The notes under the pieces are model-generated. The model did no database searches. It had not been told where the DNA came from and worked only from the letters and a program-made list of their open reading frames with translations. From Lumbricus rubellus (Eukaryota > Annelida > Clitellata > Crassiclitellata > Lumbricidae), in NCBI GenBank assembly GCA_945859605.1, contig OX243822.1, forward strand, positions 26,372,185-26,436,184: a stretch of DNA of 64,000 nucleotides, written 5' to 3'. The translations under genes and the position numbers were made by a program. Below, piece after piece: positions 41,381 to 53,425 of the stretch; the stretch's first letter is position 1; the number at the start of each line of letters is the position of its first letter.

Positions 41381-42749
41381 TATTTCATTTTATTCTCCAT
41401 TTACATGTACTTCTTCTGTGACTCCATCCATTATAGATCCTTTTTGGCTTCATTGGGCATACAGGGACCAGCCTACTAGGATGTTACAGACTACACATTA
41501 TCATTGGGTACCGTATATCTTTCCGAGTTCCACATGCCATTCAGTCGTGGGTTCAATGGCTTTGTACCTCTCGAGTTCCCGGTCCAGATACCACTAATAG
41601 AAAGAGATCTGCAGCCTGCTAGAGCCTGGAAGGAGAACCGCTGGTGATGGCAGCCATTGCATCTGGCTTCCGATTGCTTCAGCTCCAACGAGGCAGGGCA
41701 CCAGTCTGGCCTCAACTTACAGCATCCGACACGTATTTAAACAGACAAGCGCTTTCAGCAAGGATCTGGGATGTCTGTATGTCAGCCTGCTCGTTTGTTT
41801 CTCTGTATATATGTGTATATATATATATATAAATATAAATGTAGGTCTATATATGCATTATTGTCTATGCATATATGTATACATAGACAATAATGCACAT
41901 ATAGGCCTACATTTATACACAAGTGTGTATAATTATATACAGATATTCTTTGCCTGCATGTGAGAAGCAATACCATCACTGTATTTCTTGAGTATTTCTG
42001 TAGCGCTTGACTCAGGAGTTTTCGAGGCTCCAGACTATTTGAGAGCGACCCATACACAAGCTAAGACTAAACATCTACACCACATGGTGGGACTCTGATT
42101 CATGTCATGTCTACATGTTTGCATACATGCACAAAATATATAAATCATCCGTACATACATAAGTACATGTAGGTAAAGATGTACATACATGTCATACACG
42201 TATTTGCATACGTGCTTACATACACTCATTCAGACACGAACACAAAGAAGGTGCAAATGAATACAATGTTATACATAGGCTACGATTACAAATTTACGTA
42301 TATGCAATTATAAATACATACGTATACGTACACACTTGCACTCAGAAAACCAGTAAAGCAATTATACACATAATTATATATTGCATACATACATGCAATT
42401 GCAAAGTAGTCATGTATGTTTGCAAAAATATTTGCATACATGTAGATAGCTCTATGTCAGAGTTGATTGGTCCTTTTAGGAATTTAGACATGAGTCTTAG
42501 TTTCTAGGAACTATCTTGAATTCTTCATGAAGGCAAGAGAAGGCTTATGCTCTATTATAAACAGGTTATTTCAACGATAATAAACATGACGGTATAATTG
42601 CAAAGAACGACACATTTAAAGATGGATAATAAAACAAGATATAATCTAAATTGATATCAAATTACCAAAGCTAAACCATCAACTAAACAGCTGAATGCCT
42701 ATGTTATGTGCACGAGTTCCATGATGATTGATGCTCATTGTGCACAATC
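41381..42749. other. No gene seen; imperfect palindrome at 41837-41914, CATACA-rich stretch
   Basis: AAATGTAGGTCTATATATGC...GCACATATAGGCCTACATTT forms an imperfect hairpin. Bases 42100-42430 are rich in TACATACA. No supported frame. Confidence 0.5.
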
Positions 42750-42957
42750 GCACATACACACAGGCCTACACACAGTCACATAAGCATTGATAAAATAATA
42801 GAAATAGGTCTTGTATCTAAATTTCATGTTCCATGTGCCTTGAATAAACACAATCGCACATACACACAGGCCTACACACAGTCACATAAGCATCGATAAA
42901 ATAATAGAAACAGGTCTTGTATCCAAATTTCATGCTCCATTTGCCTTGAACAAACAC
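42750..42957. repeat. 104-bp direct duplication
   Basis: CGCACATACACACAGGCCTA...GCCTTGAATAAACAC is present twice (42750-42853, 42854-42957) with about eight differences. Confidence 0.85.
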
Positions 42958-44329
42958 GGACACATCGGGTCATCATGAGAGTGGTGTAATCTCCCGGGTA
43001 TCGGTTGTTAGGCAACGGGGGAGGGTCCTGCCTCCAAGCCTGACATCCGAACCTCAATCACTTATTGCAAAAATGATTTGTTTACTGCAAATTCGTTCTT
43101 TGTTTGTTCTCGCGGCTGATGGATCAGTCCAAACAATTCTCGCGGACGTTTTTTTTCGAGAAGGAAAAAACAACAGTTTGATGGTTTCTGATATCAATAT
43201 TTGTGGTGTGAAATTTTATGAGAAATTTTGTGTGTGCTTTTTTCAAAATGCTCCACAATAACAGATTTTTAACTGGTCAGAATTATTACAAAATTAATGT
43301 CTGCCATTGGTCAGAATCCTCGAGCGACACGCGGTGGATAAATATATATATATATATGTACATATATATCTATACATTATAGGTTATATGTATGTATAAT
43401 TATATATATATATATATATATATATACAATTATACATGTATTAGCTGGGTACCAGAGACTGCCGGAAAATTTAATACTTTACCCATCCATCATTCAACAA
43501 CTTTGCATGAGAATGCTTTGTACAATTTTCGTATAGAGCGCTCCATTTCAGAGCCTTTCTTGTGACACAGTACACGCAGAAAGACAAACTTTCAGGCTTA
43601 TAGTATAAGCTTAATGGATATTCAGCAAAATCTCAAAAGATTATCAATGGTATTAATTTTAGCAACTCAAGTGAAAGCAACTCATGTGGCAACACGGCCC
43701 GGAACTTACAGCGCTTCCCACGTCCAAAATGAAAGCTAGTGTTAGCAACAGTGCAACACTCCTTTGAACCAACAGCACTTACTGTACTTACAACATCTAA
43801 ACTGAAAGCTGGTATTGACAACACGGCTTCAAGGCCCTCAACTCTAAAAATGCTTAATCTATCGATCAATTCTGACTCGTCCAAAATACATATTTATGCC
43901 ATTCATCATTTTAGCCGAGCCTCTTATAACCTACCGGGCGTAGGCCTACTGGCGCCAGAAAGACGTTTGTTACCGACAGGTGTTGGCTCTATCTACATAA
44001 TTATGTACAGTAGCCTGCAGAAGGAAGGCTATAATTGCTGGTTCGTCCAGTGATTTAAAAGAAGATTTTCTCGGTGAAAGGCTGCGGGTTCAGTGGTTTA
44101 AGGTCTCTTTGGCCACTGGCTTTTACATGTAAACTTGCTCTGTGATATTGGTCGTGGGTTACACGGCGAAAAGATATTATGGGCAACACAGCGATAATAA
44201 TTAGTGTACCTTTTCTATTGTGCATTATTATTGCAATAATCGTCGTCATCATCATCATCGTCGTCATGACTCATCGTTATCATCATAATCGTCGTCGTGC
44301 CATCATCACCATCATCATCGTGGTCATCG
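42958..44329. other. No gene seen; (TA)n at 43340-43430
   Basis: Small TA tracts and AT-rich sequence. Two opposing frames at 43633-44053 have no recognisable family and I do not call them. Confidence 0.4.
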
Positions 44330-44333
44330 TCGT

Positions 44334-44364
<31 letters not shown>

Positions 44365-44585
44365 TCCGCCACCACCACCACCACCACCACCACCACCACC
44401 ACCACCACCACCACCACCACCACCACCACCACCACCACCACCACCACCACCACCACCACCACCACCACCACCACCACCACCACCACCACCACCACCACCA
44501 CCACCACCACCACCACCACCACCACCACCACCACCACCACCACCACCACCACCACCACCACCACCACCACCACTATCACCGCCAC

Positions 44586-44622
<37 letters not shown>

Positions 44623-44660
44623 GTCGTCGTCATCATCATCATCATCATCATCATCACAAT
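44330..44660. repeat. Long (CCA)n with (CAT)n/(CGT)n flanks
   Basis: About 68 uninterrupted CCA units (44370-44573), bordered by CGTCGC/GCCGCC and CATCAT units. It gives poly-Pro, poly-Thr, poly-Gly and poly-Val frames on both strands that are not genes. Confidence 0.95.
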
Positions 44661-44889
44661 TCCAGCTGTCAGTATCATGGCCGAACAGGCCGATACTGAA
44701 TGCCAAACACAGTTGGCGTCAGGTCAATAAACGCGTCTGGACAGACAGAGAGACAGGCAGACAGAGAAATACGCACACAGGCAGACAAATAGACGGATAA
44801 GCAGAAAGATCATCTCTCAGTAGGAAGTTAGTTTATTTAAGAAAAAAATAATATATCACTCACCGACTCCCGCCGATCCGCGTCTACTC

Positions 44890-45480
44890 TTCCATCCTCA
44901 CTCCATCTTGCTCACCTTCTCCCACATCCTCCCACCATCCTCCTCCTCCTGTTCATCTTCCACATCCTCCCACACCCCCCTCCTCCTCATCTTCCCACTC
45001 TTACAATTCCCTCCCCTATCAATTCTTTTCGCCTTCTTTCTCTGCATGCTCTTCCTCCTCATTTCTTCAACCTTTTCTCAATCAAATGCCATTCCAGTAT
45101 CACTCCAGTATTCAATACCTCCTTCTCTCCTCTTCTTCTTCTCCTCCTCTTTTTCTCCTCCTCCACATTATGATCCTTCTCATTTCCTGTTCCTCTTCTC
45201 ATTCCTCCCCTCTCCGCTACTCTTTTTTCTCCTCATTCTCCACTAATCATCTGCTTTCCCTCCTCCTTCCTCTTCCTCCTCCGTGTTATTCACTCCCCCC
45301 CCAAGTCTCTCCAATCTCCTCGTCTTCCTCATCTTCAATTCTTGCTCTTTCTCATACTCCTTCCCCCATATCCCGGCTTCTCTTCATTCTCATCTTTCTC
45401 CTCGCCCTTCTCTTTTTCCTGTATACTTTTCTACTCGTCCTACTCTTTCTCCTCTTTTTTCGTTATCTATTTTCTCCTTC
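44890..45480. repeat. Pyrimidine-rich CTCCTCC tract
   Basis: TCCTCC/TTCTCCTC low complexity. Frames are by-products. Confidence 0.85.
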
Positions 45481-45699
45481 CACTGACGATTGCTTCCGAA
45501 TTCCCGCTTCCTCTCAACATCAAAGGCCTGTCAAGTGAGAATGTGAATTTCATCGAGTATCTGATTTCACGCACTCGATAATGTCTTCTTTCAATCATTC
45601 ATCCATTTCCCCCTTTCTTCCTTGAAGTTCCTTCCTTTCTTCTTGCATTCACTACATTGCTTCATCCATAGATCTATCCATCCATTAAATCATCCATCA

Positions 45700-45860
45700 A
45701 TCCGTGCGTCCGTGCGTCCGTCAGTGCGTAGTGCGCGCGTCCGTACGTCCGTGCGTCCGTCAGTGCGTAGTGTGCGCGTCCGTGCGTCCGTCCGTGCGTC
45801 CGTGCGTCCATCCAGCCATCAGTCCATCCTTCCATCCGTCCATCCATCCTCCAATCCATC
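45700..45860. repeat. (CCGTGCGT)n/(CCAT)n microsatellite
   Basis: GTCCGTGCGTCCGTCAGTGC is duplicated twice, then CATCCATCC units. Confidence 0.9.
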
Positions 45861-46247
45861 CAATCATGAAATGTAATTCGATATCATAGATACAATGCAA
45901 TACAGTACACACGGCGTCTGAAGCCTTCATCTCCACATGCACCATAAAAATAATACTCGCATACATGACATGTACATGTAGATCTTTGCTATTATTAGAG
46001 TTATTAACGCATAAATCATGAGCTTCATATTCTGTACGGAGAGGCAGCAAGGTCATACATTGACCTGTTCATGGCGCTCTGTGGGGGCAGGATGGAGGAA
46101 GGAAGGAACGACGAAATGAATCCTGGGAAGATTGAACTTCCGGTACTGTTGCCGTGATGCATGCAGGGAAGACCATCAGGCAAACGGAGATCGGAAGCGA
46201 ATATATAATCTGAAGAAATTTATCGAGAAATTCATACGTGTATACTT

Positions 46248-46419
46248 CAGGGCTTTTTAACGTGCAGTTATACACAAATTGTGCAGTTGTAGAAGCACTT
46301 ATGCACAGATAAAACTAGCAAAAAGGTCATTGTCCTCCGATTTTAAGTAATTATTTACCAAGGATGATGGGAAAGGAAAGGAGTTGTGCAGTTATAAAAA
46401 TTCATTAAAAACAGCCCTG
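46248..46419 (-). mobile_element. Short hAT-like MITE, CAGGG...CCCTG, copy 2
   Basis: Begins CAGGGCTTTTTAACGTGCAG and ends AAAAACAGCCCTG, the inverse orientation of copies 1 and 3. The flanks GTATACTT (46240-46247) and GTATAATT (46420-46427) are an 8-bp duplication with one change. Confidence 0.8.
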
Positions 46420-46552
46420 GTATAATTGTTTGATTGTGCACGTGGTATAGAGCCCCTCCAATCTCTCTACTTAGAGGCCTTCCCGACTACAGCGCGGAAA
46501 CTGCATTGCGAGTGAATGACTTGCCAAAGGTTCTTACGCGGCGACTTGAGGT

Positions 46553-46612
46553 GGATTCGAACCTGGAACCCTCCGGCTGCAAGGCAAAGAACATACCCAC
46601 TATATCACTACT
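46553..46612 (-). repeat. tRNA-like SINE head with exact B box
   Basis: The minus strand reads TAGTGATATAGTGGGTATG (A-box-like), CCTTGCAGCCGGAGGGTTCC, then GGTTCGAATCC, an exact polymerase III B box (46563-46553). It does not fold to a convincing full tRNA, so a SINE head is likelier than a tRNA gene. A (CTA)n run lies directly upstream. Confidence 0.55.
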
Positions 46613-47055
46613 ACTACTACTACTACACCTCTCTGTGAATACCAGAAACCGAAGGGTGAGTGAATGATTGAGCGAGCGGGGGGGGGGGGGGTGAGTCAAC
46701 GAACGAATTAATTAATTAACAAGTCAATGAGTGAGTGATTGAGGGTGAGTTAGTGGTGAGAAAGAGTGAGTGCGTGAGAGGAGGACCGCATTAAGGTGAG
46801 TATAACTACGCAACTGCTTTCACATTGGCAGTGCCAGTCCCAAGCGTGGATAAAAGAGGAGAACGATGCTAATGATCTTTGTTATCACACAGTGTTAATT
46901 TGTTAAACCGAAACTATTATGTACTACTAAGCTAATCATTAGATCTAAACGACTCGACCAACATTAGATAAACGTCTACTAAGGCATTGGCGGCAACAAG
47001 CTGTAAATAAAGAAGTGTGCCTCCCACCGGATGGTACCAGGCTACCAGCTCTAAG

Positions 47056-47265
47056 CAGGGCTGTTTTTAAAGAATTTTTAGAACCGCACAACCCCTTCTT
47101 TCCTTTCCGATTATCCATGGTAAACTACTTCCAATCAGAGGACAGTGATCATTTTTGCTAGTTTTAACATTACTGTACTGAAGTGCTTCTACATGTAGTC
47201 TACAACTGCACAAATCCATTTAGAACTGCAGATTTTTTGTACAGCTGCACGTTAAAAAAGCCCTG
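47056..47265 (+). mobile_element. Short hAT-like MITE, CAGGG...CCCTG, copy 3
   Basis: Begins CAGGGCTGTTTTTAAAG and ends GTTAAAAAAGCCCTG, flanked by a perfect 8-bp duplication GCTCTAAG (47048-47055 and 47266-47273). 210 bp, no coding content. Confidence 0.9.
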
Positions 47266-47655
47266 GCTCTAAGCATTAAGGCATTAAGGTCAGTGCTAGA
47301 ATTGTAAAAAAGGTGCCTGGACGCCCCTTACCTTTCCGAAAGAAGTGCCAGGACGCCCCATACATTTTCAGGTGTGCTGGTCAAATAAGTGGCGGGACGG
47401 CATAGAGATTTTAAAATAAGTGCCAGGACGCCGCCATGACCGTCCTGCCACACTTTAAGCCCTGATTAAGGGAGAACCTTTGGTACATCGTCGTCGAACA
47501 GAAGGAGGAAGATTCCAATTTGACCAGGGTCTATGACAGCAGAGGCCGTTACCCAGGGCAGAAATTAGCTCGGCATATTACAGCACTTATGAGCAAGGTA
47601 CTAGACCAACACTACCTTCCAAAGAACATAAATTATATTATGTAATCGGATAACA

Positions 47656-47732
47656 AAGTAGCGAGACGTCGACATAATCGACTTTCGCGGCCACAAGATG
47701 TCGCTGAAAAAAAGACAGTGCAGTTTAGACAC
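47656..47732. repeat. Dispersed repeat split by the LTR retrotransposon
   Basis: The sequence CGACTTTCGCGGCCACAAG, then ATGTCGCTGAAAAAAAGACAG, continues after the retrotransposon at 54063 (GACACCTTTAAGACGCAC...). The unbroken version is at 61620-61690. Confidence 0.8.
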
Positions 47733-48584
47733 TGTCAGCTAATTTAATCAGTGCACGCCGATTGTCGTACAGCGACGTAAGTAGGCCAGGTGCAAATTGC
47801 CGCGCGGCGTCTGCACAGGTGATTGTCTGGACAGCACGTGACGTCTAGACGAGCGTACGTTAATTGTACAAGAAGGGAGTGGAAGTGAAGAAGGAGAGTT
47901 GCGTGTTGAGAGCCGTTGAGATAGGCTGTAAGAGTTGTTGTTGAGTTGCGATAGAGTAGACTGATGAAGATAGTAGTCGTGTAGTTGTTATGATAACGCA
48001 AGTGTAGTCATTGTTGTGTTGTTGCTGATCGTTTTACTTTATATTGGATTTTGGAGTATAATAAGAAGAGTTAAACACGTCGTCGTTGTTGGTTAACAAA
48101 ACAGTGAAAGACTGTAGATTCTTTAACCTAGCCATTTAGCTAATGAAACAGTTATCTAGGGATAGGCCTACGCTACCACGAACTTATACGAAGAAGCTTC
48201 CGAAGAGACTGAAGGTCACACGTAGAGAAGAAGAGGGAAAAGACGTGTGACATTTGGTGGCAGCGGTGGGATAACGATCCAAGTTGCAGGATAACGATCC
48301 AAGTTGCAGGAGAACGATCGTAGTTACGAACGGAGGGATTCTATTCAATCAACAGACGTTGTGGAGGAACGGACGCTGTGAATTTATCGAGGAGCCGAGC
48401 ACACGGGAGAAGCAACGATACATCGAGCATCCGTACGTCAGTGAGAAACGACAACACAACGACTACAAGGTAGAAAAACTTGCTTGTCTATTGAAGTTTG
48501 CTTAAAGAATTGAAGTCAGTCAATTGCAAACATTTGAAGAGTAGCCTACTATTTTATCGAGCATCTGTAAAGTAAAGAAGTAAG

Positions 48585-51500
48585 ATGGAGAAACTTACGG
48601 AGCAAAAGCAAGCAGCTATTAAAAAGATGTCTTCGGAGAGACTAGTAAAATTATTAATTGAAGCAGGCGTAGACGCAGAAGAAGTCGAACAGATGTCGAG
48701 GGAAGAATTGATGAGAAATTTAGCCGAGGTTTGGGCTAAGAAAGAAGAAGAAGAAGAAGGTGCTGTTGGAGGCGCTAAAGAAAAGCCGGTTGAGAAACCT
48801 CAGGCACCGATGTCTATAGAGGCGTTGTTACAATTCATGATGATGAGTAGACAAGAAGAGAAGCAGAAAGAAGAGCAGCGCAGACAAGAGGAGAAAGAGC
48901 GTAAACAAGAAGAAAAAGAGAAAGAAGAGCAGCGCAGACAGGAAGAGAAAGAACGTCGCCAAGAAGAGAAGGAGAAAGAAGAGCGACGGTGCCAAGAAGA
49001 GAAAGAACGTAAACAAGAGGAGAAAGAAAAAGCAGAAAAAGCAGATAGGCTGCGACAGCAAGAGATAGATATGCAGAAGCAGCAGTTCCAGCTTCAGTTA
49101 GAACAAATGAAAATAGATCGTGACGAAGCAGAACGACGAAGAATGGAGTTAATGATAGAGTACGAAAAAGCAAGAAAAAGCGATGAAGAAATACGAAAGC
49201 AGCAGATTGAGGACAAAAAGGCTCGCGAGGAAGAAAAAGAAAAGATGCGTTTACAAGAACTGGAGAGAGCAGAAGAAATTCGTCAGGAAGAATTTCAAGC
49301 CGGAAAAGACAATTTGGAAAAAGCAGAAAGAGAAAGAGAAGAGCAGATGCAGTTAGAACAAAAGAAACTTGCTATCAAGGAGGCTCAACTTAAAGAAATG
49401 GCCATTGAAAAAGAAGAACGCAGAAAGCAGTTAGAACTATTACAACAGAAGATAGAACAGGAAGAACTGCGGAGAATCGAAGATCAAGATCGACTGAAGA
49501 AGAGAGACGAAGATGATCGTAAGAGCCGAGAAGTGTCAGAACAGATTAGACTCAAAGAAAGTGAGACAATGGTGTCCAAGATTAAGAAGATAGGTGACGC
49601 AATGAAGCATGTGTTACCGAAGATGCCGTATGATATGATGGAAGTGCCATTATATTTTGAAACAGTTGAAAATGCATTCAATAGCTTCGCTGTGGAAAAG
49701 CAATATTGGGTGAAATTGTTGTTGCCATTGATGACCCCGAGAGCGCGAACGGTATTGAATCGATTGTCATTTGAGAATTTAGATAAATACGATGCAGTGA
49801 AAGAGCACTTGTTGAAGGAATTCAAGTTAACAGCTCGTGAGTACAGGTCCAGGTTTGCAGATGCCAAGAAGACAGCCGAAGAAACGTATACGATGTTCAC
49901 GGCTAGGCTGAAGAACCTGTTGAATTATTATGTCCGAAGTAGACGAGTGGACAAAGACTACGAGAAGCTGTTTGATTTGTTAGTGGCGGATAAGCTGAAA
50001 GAATGTTTACCACCAGGTCCACTGCAGTTTGTCTTAGCAAAAGAGGGCACAGAATGCTTGGAAGCTAGTAATGTTGCAGATCTCGCAGATATACATGTAA
50101 ACAATCGGATTGGTGTGATGTTCCAAGACAAACCGAAATTTGAAGCATGGGACAATAGTCCAAAGCAACCCAAGTGGAACAAGGATAGCAAAGACACCGG
50201 AAGCCAAGCCAAGAGTAATGATGCAAAGAAAGATGATTATTCTGGAAAGCAGTGGTCGCAAGATAAACAACAGTCAACGTGGGACAGACAAGCCTACAAT
50301 CGAACTCCGCCGCTGGGACGCCCAACAGAAAGTAATGCATCTTACACGCCGTACAACAAGTGGGAGAACAAGGAGCAAAGAAGTTTTATCAAGAAGCGTT
50401 GCCACAATTGCAATTCTGATAAACACCTAATAAAACATTGCCAAGCACCAGGAGCGGCAAATCTGAGGAAGAACTTTAGCAGAAGTGCAGAAAATCTTCG
50501 AGTAAACCAGATCCAAGTGATAAATGCACCTCCTGGTTGGGAAGAACAATGCAACCAAGAAACAGAAGTAAAGTCAGTGATGAAGTGTACGCCGCAGTTC
50601 ACCATACTGAAAGAAGCGATAAAGACTACTTCCATTGCAGAAAGTTGTCGAGAAACAAAAAGTAAAGAGGAGTGTCAACGCATAAAGAAGATATCGTTGC
50701 AGCATGTAAATGTGGAGATACGTGGGACTGATGGGCAGCCTGTGCAAGTCGAGGCGTTGATTGACTCGGGGACCGAGATACCAGTAATCAACGAGGAACT
50801 ACTGAAAGGAACGACAGTAGAAGAAATCGGCAGAGTTCATTTGCAATGTGTAGCTGGAGAGCCGATTCCAGCTAAGTTGGTGAAAATCGAAGTGCGGATG
50901 AGCGGTCGTAACGAAGGAACAGCTACAGAGGACAGGACAATAAATATCGCGCCATATTTAACTTTAGTGTGTGCCAGCATTTCAGCAGAACTGTGTAAAG
51001 AAAATCCAGAAAAGTTCCTGCTACATCCAGAGATAATTGCAGAACTGAAAGAGGTTCCACCAATCAGTATATTGCAAGGAGAGCTACAAGCGAATGTGAC
51101 TACAAGAGCACAAAGTCGGAGAGCAGAAGTCGAAGACGGAGAAGATGAAACGATAAACGAAAGTTCGCAAGAAGATGACACGGAAAGCGAAGATGAACTC
51201 AGCATCCAAGATGACGAAAGAACAACATCTGAGAACAATGAAACTGAAGAAGAGATGGCTGCATGTGAACGAAATGATAGTGAAGATTCCGGAAGCGACG
51301 CTGAACTGGAGACAAGTATGAGGGACTTGTTCACAGAGAATTCGAACGATGAAAGACAGCTGGAAGATGCGAAGAAATTCGAGGAGCAGCAGAGAAATGA
51401 CGAGTCACTGAAATCGTGGTGGAGGATCGCTGAAGACCAAGGATCAGAGTTTATCGTGGTGAATGGATTGCTGTATAAGAAGCATCAAATGCTGGATCAG

Positions 51501-52859
51501 CTTGTGTATCAGTTGGTGTTACCGAAAGAGAGAAGAATTCAAGTAATGGAATTAGCTCACGAGTCAGTATTTGGCGGACACTTGGGAGAAGAGAAGACAC
51601 GAGAGAGAATCAAGTTGTCCTTTGTCTGGCCAAAGATGCGTCGAGACGTGGTGAAATTTTGTAAGTCCTGTGAGAAGTGTCAGCTGAAGGCACGAAGTTT
51701 GGTGATGGATCGAGTGCCGATTACACCAATTCCAAGGGAAGATGTTCCATTCCGACGGATGACTATGGACGTGGTAGGCCCAATAGAACCGAAGTCAGCA
51801 GCTGGGCATAAGTATTGCTTGTGCATAGTGGATTCATGTACAAGATGGCCGACAATCTTCTTGCTGAAGTCATTGACTGCTAAGGCTGTGTGCGAAGCTT
51901 TGATGAAGCTTTTCATTGACGTGGGGGTGCCGTCTGTGATCACCAGCGACAGAGGCACGAATTTTACAGCCAGTCTTACAAGAGAATTTTTGAAATTGAT
52001 GGGATGCTGTCCACGATTCGATTCACCGGGGCATCCAGAGGCAGCCGGATTAGTCGAGAGATGGAACCAGACGTTCAAGAAGATGGTACATCATGTCATT
52101 GTGGAAAATCCAAGACAGTGGCATAAAATCATTCCGTTTACCGTATGGGCATTGAGAGAAGTTCCTAACGCAACGACAGGAGTGGCACCATATCTGCTGG
52201 TGTATGGAAAAATGCCAAGAGGACCATTAACTATCTTAAAGGAAAGCTGGACCAAAGAAATAAATCTACCGCCAAACATTGGAGTACAACCAGCAAAGTA
52301 CCTGAAGAACTTAAGAGCAGACATGGAGAAAACTTTGATATTTGCTGAGAATTGTGCAGAGGAAAAGCAAAAACAATACGCCAGTCAATACAACAAGAGG
52401 GCCAAGGATAAAGAATTCGAACCAGGAGAAAACGTCATCGTCCTGTATCCAACGTCAACCAATAAATTGATATCACGATGGCATGGTCCATGTACAGTGC
52501 TACAAAGAAGATCCAAGTATTCGTATCTGGTGGACATGAATGAAAACGGCCGACGAATCGTCCATGCCAACAAAATGAGGAAGTTCATCGCAAGAACATT
52601 ATCGTGTGGTCTCATCGTGGAAGAGGACGACGAATTCGGATCAGTGGTAGAGCTACCATTGAAAGAAGACCATGCAGAGACGACACAGAAATCGCTGCAA
52701 TTGGACTATGAACAGATCGGACATCTTACGAGCGAGCAACAGAAACAGCTACTGGATGTACTGAACTGTTATGCAGACAGAGTTTCGGACAAACCTGGAT
52801 TATGTACACTGGTAGAACAGGAAGTGGTGCTGAACCCGAAGAATCCTAACATTTGCTAA
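48585..52859 (+). CDS. Gag-protease-integrase polyprotein of the LTR retrotransposon
   Basis: ATG at 48585 (AAGATGG) opens 1424 codons. Residues about 45-310 are a highly charged E/K/R/Q coiled-coil-like stretch, followed by a gag-like region. Then come a CCHC zinc knuckle (C606-x2-C-x4-H-x4-C), a protease motif LIDSGTEIPVI (Asp at about 727; threonine after DSG) and an acidic stretch (about 850-930). The integrase has an HHCC zinc domain (H about 992, CxxC about 1028) and a core with MDVVGP, TSDRGTNF and LVERW, the last two acids separated by 35 residues (DD35E). A GPY/F-type module (WHGPCTVLQRR...SYLVDM) follows. The last about 45 residues (LTSEQQKQLLDVL...DKPGLCTLVEQ) are the lead-in to an RT domain, cut off by a stop at 52857. 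All seen catalytic residues of protease and integrase are present. Confidence 0.9.
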   Translation: MEKLTEQKQAAIKKMSSERLVKLLIEAGVDAEEVEQMSREELMRNLAEVWAKKEEEEEGAVGGAKEKPVEKPQAPMSIEALLQFMMMSRQEEKQKEEQRRQEEKERKQEEKEKEEQRRQEEKERRQEEKEKEERRCQEEKERKQEEKEKAEKADRLRQQEIDMQKQQFQLQLEQMKIDRDEAERRRMELMIEYEKARKSDEEIRKQQIEDKKAREEEKEKMRLQELERAEEIRQEEFQAGKDNLEKAEREREEQMQLEQKKLAIKEAQLKEMAIEKEERRKQLELLQQKIEQEELRRIEDQDRLKKRDEDDRKSREVSEQIRLKESETMVSKIKKIGDAMKHVLPKMPYDMMEVPLYFETVENAFNSFAVEKQYWVKLLLPLMTPRARTVLNRLSFENLDKYDAVKEHLLKEFKLTAREYRSRFADAKKTAEETYTMFTARLKNLLNYYVRSRRVDKDYEKLFDLLVADKLKECLPPGPLQFVLAKEGTECLEASNVADLADIHVNNRIGVMFQDKPKFEAWDNSPKQPKWNKDSKDTGSQAKSNDAKKDDYSGKQWSQDKQQSTWDRQAYNRTPPLGRPTESNASYTPYNKWENKEQRSFIKKRCHNCNSDKHLIKHCQAPGAANLRKNFSRSAENLRVNQIQVINAPPGWEEQCNQETEVKSVMKCTPQFTILKEAIKTTSIAESCRETKSKEECQRIKKISLQHVNVEIRGTDGQPVQVEALIDSGTEIPVINEELLKGTTVEEIGRVHLQCVAGEPIPAKLVKIEVRMSGRNEGTATEDRTINIAPYLTLVCASISAELCKENPEKFLLHPEIIAELKEVPPISILQGELQANVTTRAQSRRAEVEDGEDETINESSQEDDTESEDELSIQDDERTTSENNETEEEMAACERNDSEDSGSDAELETSMRDLFTENSNDERQLEDAKKFEEQQRNDESLKSWWRIAEDQGSEFIVVNGLLYKKHQMLDQLVYQLVLPKERRIQVMELAHESVFGGHLGEEKTRERIKLSFVWPKMRRDVVKFCKSCEKCQLKARSLVMDRVPITPIPREDVPFRRMTMDVVGPIEPKSAAGHKYCLCIVDSCTRWPTIFLLKSLTAKAVCEALMKLFIDVGVPSVITSDRGTNFTASLTREFLKLMGCCPRFDSPGHPEAAGLVERWNQTFKKMVHHVIVENPRQWHKIIPFTVWALREVPNATTGVAPYLLVYGKMPRGPLTILKESWTKEINLPPNIGVQPAKYLKNLRADMEKTLIFAENCAEEKQKQYASQYNKRAKDKEFEPGENVIVLYPTSTNKLISRWHGPCTVLQRRSKYSYLVDMNENGRRIVHANKMRKFIARTLSCGLIVEEDDEFGSVVELPLKEDHAETTQKSLQLDYEQIGHLTSEQQKQLLDVLNCYADRVSDKPGLCTLVEQEVVLNPKNPNIC

Positions 52860-52867
52860 CTAATTGA

Positions 52868-53425
52868 TTGATATTCTTTGGTTTCTACAGACAATTTATT
52901 TGTAATTTTGCTGAGATTGCTAAACCATTGACAGATTTAACTAGCAAGCAGACACCTGAGAACATTATTTGGACTCAGGACCACCAGAAATCTTTTGATT
53001 CTCTTAAAGAAATTGTTTTATCGAATGTTATTCTGTACATGTTCGAGGTTGGCAAACCATTTAATTTGTACTGTGATAGCAGTGATTTTGCTGTGGGGGC
53101 TGTGCTGTCACAAGTGGACGATGAGGGGATAGAACGTCCCGTTTCATTTATCAGCCAGAAGCTGACAGATACCCAGAGGAGATGGGCGACGATTGAGAAG
53201 GAAGCCTATGCAATCATATGGGCTTTAAACAAATTGAAAGAAATCATTATTGGTTCCAAGATTAATGTGTTCACTGATCATAATCCTTTAGTTTATTTGA
53301 CTGAGTCAATGTCGAAGTCTGCTAAGTTAGTCAGATGGTCTTTATCATTGCAAAATTTTGACATTCTGTTGAACTATAAGAAAGGAAAGTTGAATGTAGT
53401 AGCAGACTGCTTATCGAGATTGTAG
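52868..53425 (+). pseudogene. RT thumb and RNase H of the LTR retrotransposon (RT core deleted, different frame)
   Basis: The frame begins within GFYRQFICNFAEIAKPLTDL, the end of a gypsy-type RT, then an RNase H with DSSDFAVGAVLSQ, EKEAYAIIWAL, FTDHNPLVYL and VADCLSRL (acidic catalytic residues visible). No ATG fits, and it lies in another frame than the upstream polyprotein. Only about ten bases separate them. The palm and fingers of RT (roughly 170-200 residues by family size) are missing, so the break is an internal deletion and not a point mutation. Confidence 0.9.

Noticed and set aside
43633..44053. Two opposing 80-100-residue frames
   Set aside because: No family resemblance, splice logic or conservation visible; weak internal repeats only.
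44179..44800. Poly-Thr, poly-Pro, poly-Gly and poly-Val frames
   Set aside because: Readings of a (CCA)n microsatellite; the same applies at 61250-61843.
46553..46612. A functional tRNA gene
   Set aside because: The B box is exact, but the arms do not pair as a full cloverleaf and the sequence resembles SINE heads nearby.
47744..48001. Identical 85-residue minus-strand frames in both LTRs (also 53554-53811)
   Set aside because: Duplicated only because they lie in the two LTRs; no start context, no family.
48828..49173. Hydrophobic Phe/Leu-rich minus-strand frames
   Set aside because: Antisense of the Glu/Lys-rich gag region.
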